From contig NZ_VSRV01000001.1 of the NCBI RefSeq assembly GCF_008122525.1, positions 620,001 through 684,000 of the forward strand: a DNA stretch of 64,000 nucleotides. Reading direction: 5' to 3'. The notes under the pieces are model-generated. The model was given only the letters and a program-made list of their open reading frames with translations, was not told the DNA's origin and searched no databases. Position numbers and translations under genes: made by a program. Below are positions 62,205 through 64,000 of the stretch, piece by piece; position 1 is the stretch's first letter, and every line of letters starts with the position of its first letter. Source of the DNA: Marinomonas sp. IMCC 4694. GTDB lineage: Bacteria > Pseudomonadota > Gammaproteobacteria > Pseudomonadales > Marinomonadaceae.

Positions 62205-64000
62205 ATGTTGGCGCAATTTTTTATTAATCGACCGGTGTTTGCGTGGGTTATTTCCATCGCCATTATGTTGGCGGGGTTGGGGGCCATACTGAATTTACCT
62301 GTGGCTCAGTACCCTGACGTGGCTCCACCAACCATCAGTATTTCAGCGACGTATTCGGGCGCTTCAGCCGAGACGGTAGAAAACAGTGTGACGCAGATTT
62401 TAGAGCAACAGCTCACAGGTCTGGACGGGTTATTGTATTTCTCGTCATCGAGCAGCTCAAGCGGTCGCGCCAGTATTAATGTGACGTTTGAGCAAGGCAC
62501 GGATGCTGACATTGCTCAAGTTCAAATTCAAAACAAGATACAGCAAGTGTCCTCTAACTTGCCGACTTCTGTGCAGCAAAGTGGCGTATCGGTCAGAAAA
62601 TCCAACTCTGATTTTTTAATGGTAGCCGCTATTTACGACGAGACAGACCGTGATTCGGCCAACGACATTTCGGATTATTTGGTGTCCAGTGTTCAAGATG
62701 CCGTATCTCGTGTAGACGGCGTGGGGAGTTTGCAGGTTTTTGGCTCTGAATACGCCATGCGTATATGGTTAGACCCATTGAAATTGGCTTCTTACAAGCT
62801 CATGCCTTCGAGTGTCTCGTCCGCCGTGGTAGCGCAAAATACGCAAGTCGCCGCCGGCAGTTTGGGGGCTTATCCGGTGGAACAGGGGCAAGAATTAAAT
62901 GTCACGGTGACGGCGCAGTCTAAGCTGCAAACCGCAGAACAGTTTCGTAATATTATTTTGGCGTACGATGACAGTGGTGCAACGGTACGTTTGAGCGATG
63001 TGGCGAAGGTGGAGCTTGGCAGTGAGTCGTATTCTTATATTGCTCGTTTAAATGGCCACCCGGCTTCTGGTATGGCAGTGATGTTGGCGCCGGGGGCAAA
63101 TGCGTTATCGACTTCTGAAGCAGTAAAAATAGTATTAAACGATTTATCCAATAATTTACCCGATGGTTACAAACTGTCGTTCCCTGTGGATAACACCAGT
63201 TTTATTCGTATTTCGATTGAAGAGGTGTTGAAAACACTGGTTGAAGCCATTGCTCTCGTTATTGTTGTCATGTTTATTTTCTTGCAGAATTGGCGCGCTA
63301 CCTTAATTCCTGCCATTGCGGTGCCAGTGGTGCTGTTAGGTACGTTTGGTGTGTTGGAAGTGTTTGGCTTCTCCATTAATACCTTGACGATGTTTGGTAT
63401 TGTCTTGTCGATTGGCTTGCTTGTGGATGATGCGATTGTGGTGGTAGAAAACGTCGAACGGGTGATGAAAGAAGAAGATTTATCGCCAAAAGAAGCCACG
63501 ATTAAGTCCATGAAAGAAATTACCAGTGCACTCATCGGGATTGCGGTGGTGTTGTCGGCGGTATTTTTGCCTATGGCGTTTTTTAGTGGCTCAACTGGCG
63601 TTATTTATCGTCAATTCTCTATCACGATTGTTGCCGCGATGACCTTATCCGTTATTGTTGCACTGACGTTGACCCCCGCCTTGTGCGCGACCTTTTTGAA
63701 AGCCAATCATGGGCAGAGTAAAGGGCTTGGTGGCTGGTTTAATCGAGGCTTTGACCGTGTAACCGATCGATATTTTGGCGGCGTGAGTCGTATTATTAAA
63801 AAACCGATTCGTTGGATGGTGAGCTACGGTATTATCGTGGCGGGACTTGGGTATCTGATGACGTCGTTGCCATCCGGGTTTTTACCCACCGAGGACCAAG
63901 GTCGTGTGATGGTGATGGTGTCTTTGCCTGAAGGCGCAGGCATGTCGCGAACCGATAAAGTGATGCGTCAAGTAGAAAGCTATTTTTTGGAAAAAGAAGC
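62205..64000 (+). CDS. RND efflux pump inner-membrane transporter (AcrB/MexB family, 3' partial)
   Basis: The frame starts MLAQFFINRPVFAWVISI, the standard HAE1 N-terminus, and is open to the window end with 598 codons visible. Present are GASAETVENSVTQ, the QNKIQQVSSNLP porter segment, and in helix 4 the proton-relay motif GLLVDDAIVVVENVER with the two adjacent Asp; GSTGVIYRQFSITI follows. It exports hydrophobic drugs or similar compounds using the proton gradient, with the adaptor upstream; an outer-membrane channel gene is not seen in the window. Confidence 0.93.
   Translation, partial: MLAQFFINRPVFAWVISIAIMLAGLGAILNLPVAQYPDVAPPTISISATYSGASAETVENSVTQILEQQLTGLDGLLYFSSSSSSSGRASINVTFEQGTDADIAQVQIQNKIQQVSSNLPTSVQQSGVSVRKSNSDFLMVAAIYDETDRDSANDISDYLVSSVQDAVSRVDGVGSLQVFGSEYAMRIWLDPLKLASYKLMPSSVSSAVVAQNTQVAAGSLGAYPVEQGQELNVTVTAQSKLQTAEQFRNIILAYDDSGATVRLSDVAKVELGSESYSYIARLNGHPASGMAVMLAPGANALSTSEAVKIVLNDLSNNLPDGYKLSFPVDNTSFIRISIEEVLKTLVEAIALVIVVMFIFLQNWRATLIPAIAVPVVLLGTFGVLEVFGFSINTLTMFGIVLSIGLLVDDAIVVVENVERVMKEEDLSPKEATIKSMKEITSALIGIAVVLSAVFLPMAFFSGSTGVIYRQFSITIVAAMTLSVIVALTLTPALCATFLKANHGQSKGLGGWFNRGFDRVTDRYFGGVSRIIKKPIRWMVSYGIIVAGLGYLMTSLPSGFLPTEDQGRVMVMVSLPEGAGMSRTDKVMRQVESYFLEKE

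Overview
The window looks like chromosomal DNA of a marine gammaproteobacterium of the Marinomonas / Oceanospirillales type. This is judged from moderate GC content, a complete urea ABC transporter plus urease operon, ribitol catabolism, an aromatic hydroxylase and protein features recalled from that group. It is not a phylogenetic result. Most of the window is ordinary core or catabolic sequence. About 8 kb after a tRNA gene (roughly 33.1-41.3 kb) is accessory, AT-richer and decayed.

Layout. 1-5.9 kb (+): a sugar/glucoside block with a TIM-barrel sugar isomerase (cut by the window start), a Gfo/Idh oxidoreductase, a GH3 beta-glucosidase with a PA14 insert and an MFS exporter. 6.0-13.6 kb (-): a ribitol locus with HAD phosphatase, D-ribulokinase-type FGGY kinase, ribitol 2-dehydrogenase, an ABC importer (permease, ATPase, binding protein) and a LacI repressor. 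Two perfect palindromic operators lie before lacI and a third, near-perfect one lies before a divergently placed 2-oxoglutarate/Fe(II) dioxygenase (14.0-14.8 kb). 15.2-30.7 kb (+): urtABCDE, then ureD-ureABC-ureEFG, then a very large hybrid sensor kinase whose N-terminus is a nucleobase-transporter-like membrane domain, and a LuxR-type response regulator. Together these read as urea uptake, hydrolysis and sensing/regulation. 30.8-32.8 kb: GNAT acetyltransferase, a peroxiredoxin, and a frameshifted AraC regulator.

32.95 kb: a tRNA with a CAU anticodon, followed by the accessory region. It holds an AbiEi/AbiEii (MosA/MosT-like) toxin-antitoxin pair, a traA pilin gene with a 5'-truncated traV (remnants of an SXT/R391-like conjugation module), a small orphan gene, a HipBA toxin-antitoxin pair, a tandem array of 48-bp palindrome-containing repeats interrupted by an IS5-family element with a probably inactivating D-to-N change, and a REP-like repeat cluster.

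41.4-48.9 kb: 3-hydroxybenzoate 4-monooxygenase, lipid A phosphoethanolamine transferase, a NIT-domain chemoreceptor and the RNA helicase RhlE. 49.1-58.4 kb (-): a five-gene cluster with two transglutaminases, a DUF2126 amidoligase, two circularly permuted ATP-grasp domains and two alpha-E domains. This appears to be a peptide/amide-forming system of unknown product. 58.7-64 kb (+): an FAD monooxygenase, a DMT transporter and an RND efflux pump (membrane fusion protein and the start of the inner-membrane pump, cut by the window end).

The two most interesting systems are the transporter-sensor kinase attached to the urea operon and the ATP-grasp/alpha-E/transglutaminase/amidoligase cluster. 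The decayed conjugative/toxin-antitoxin island with its palindromic repeat array is the least explained stretch.
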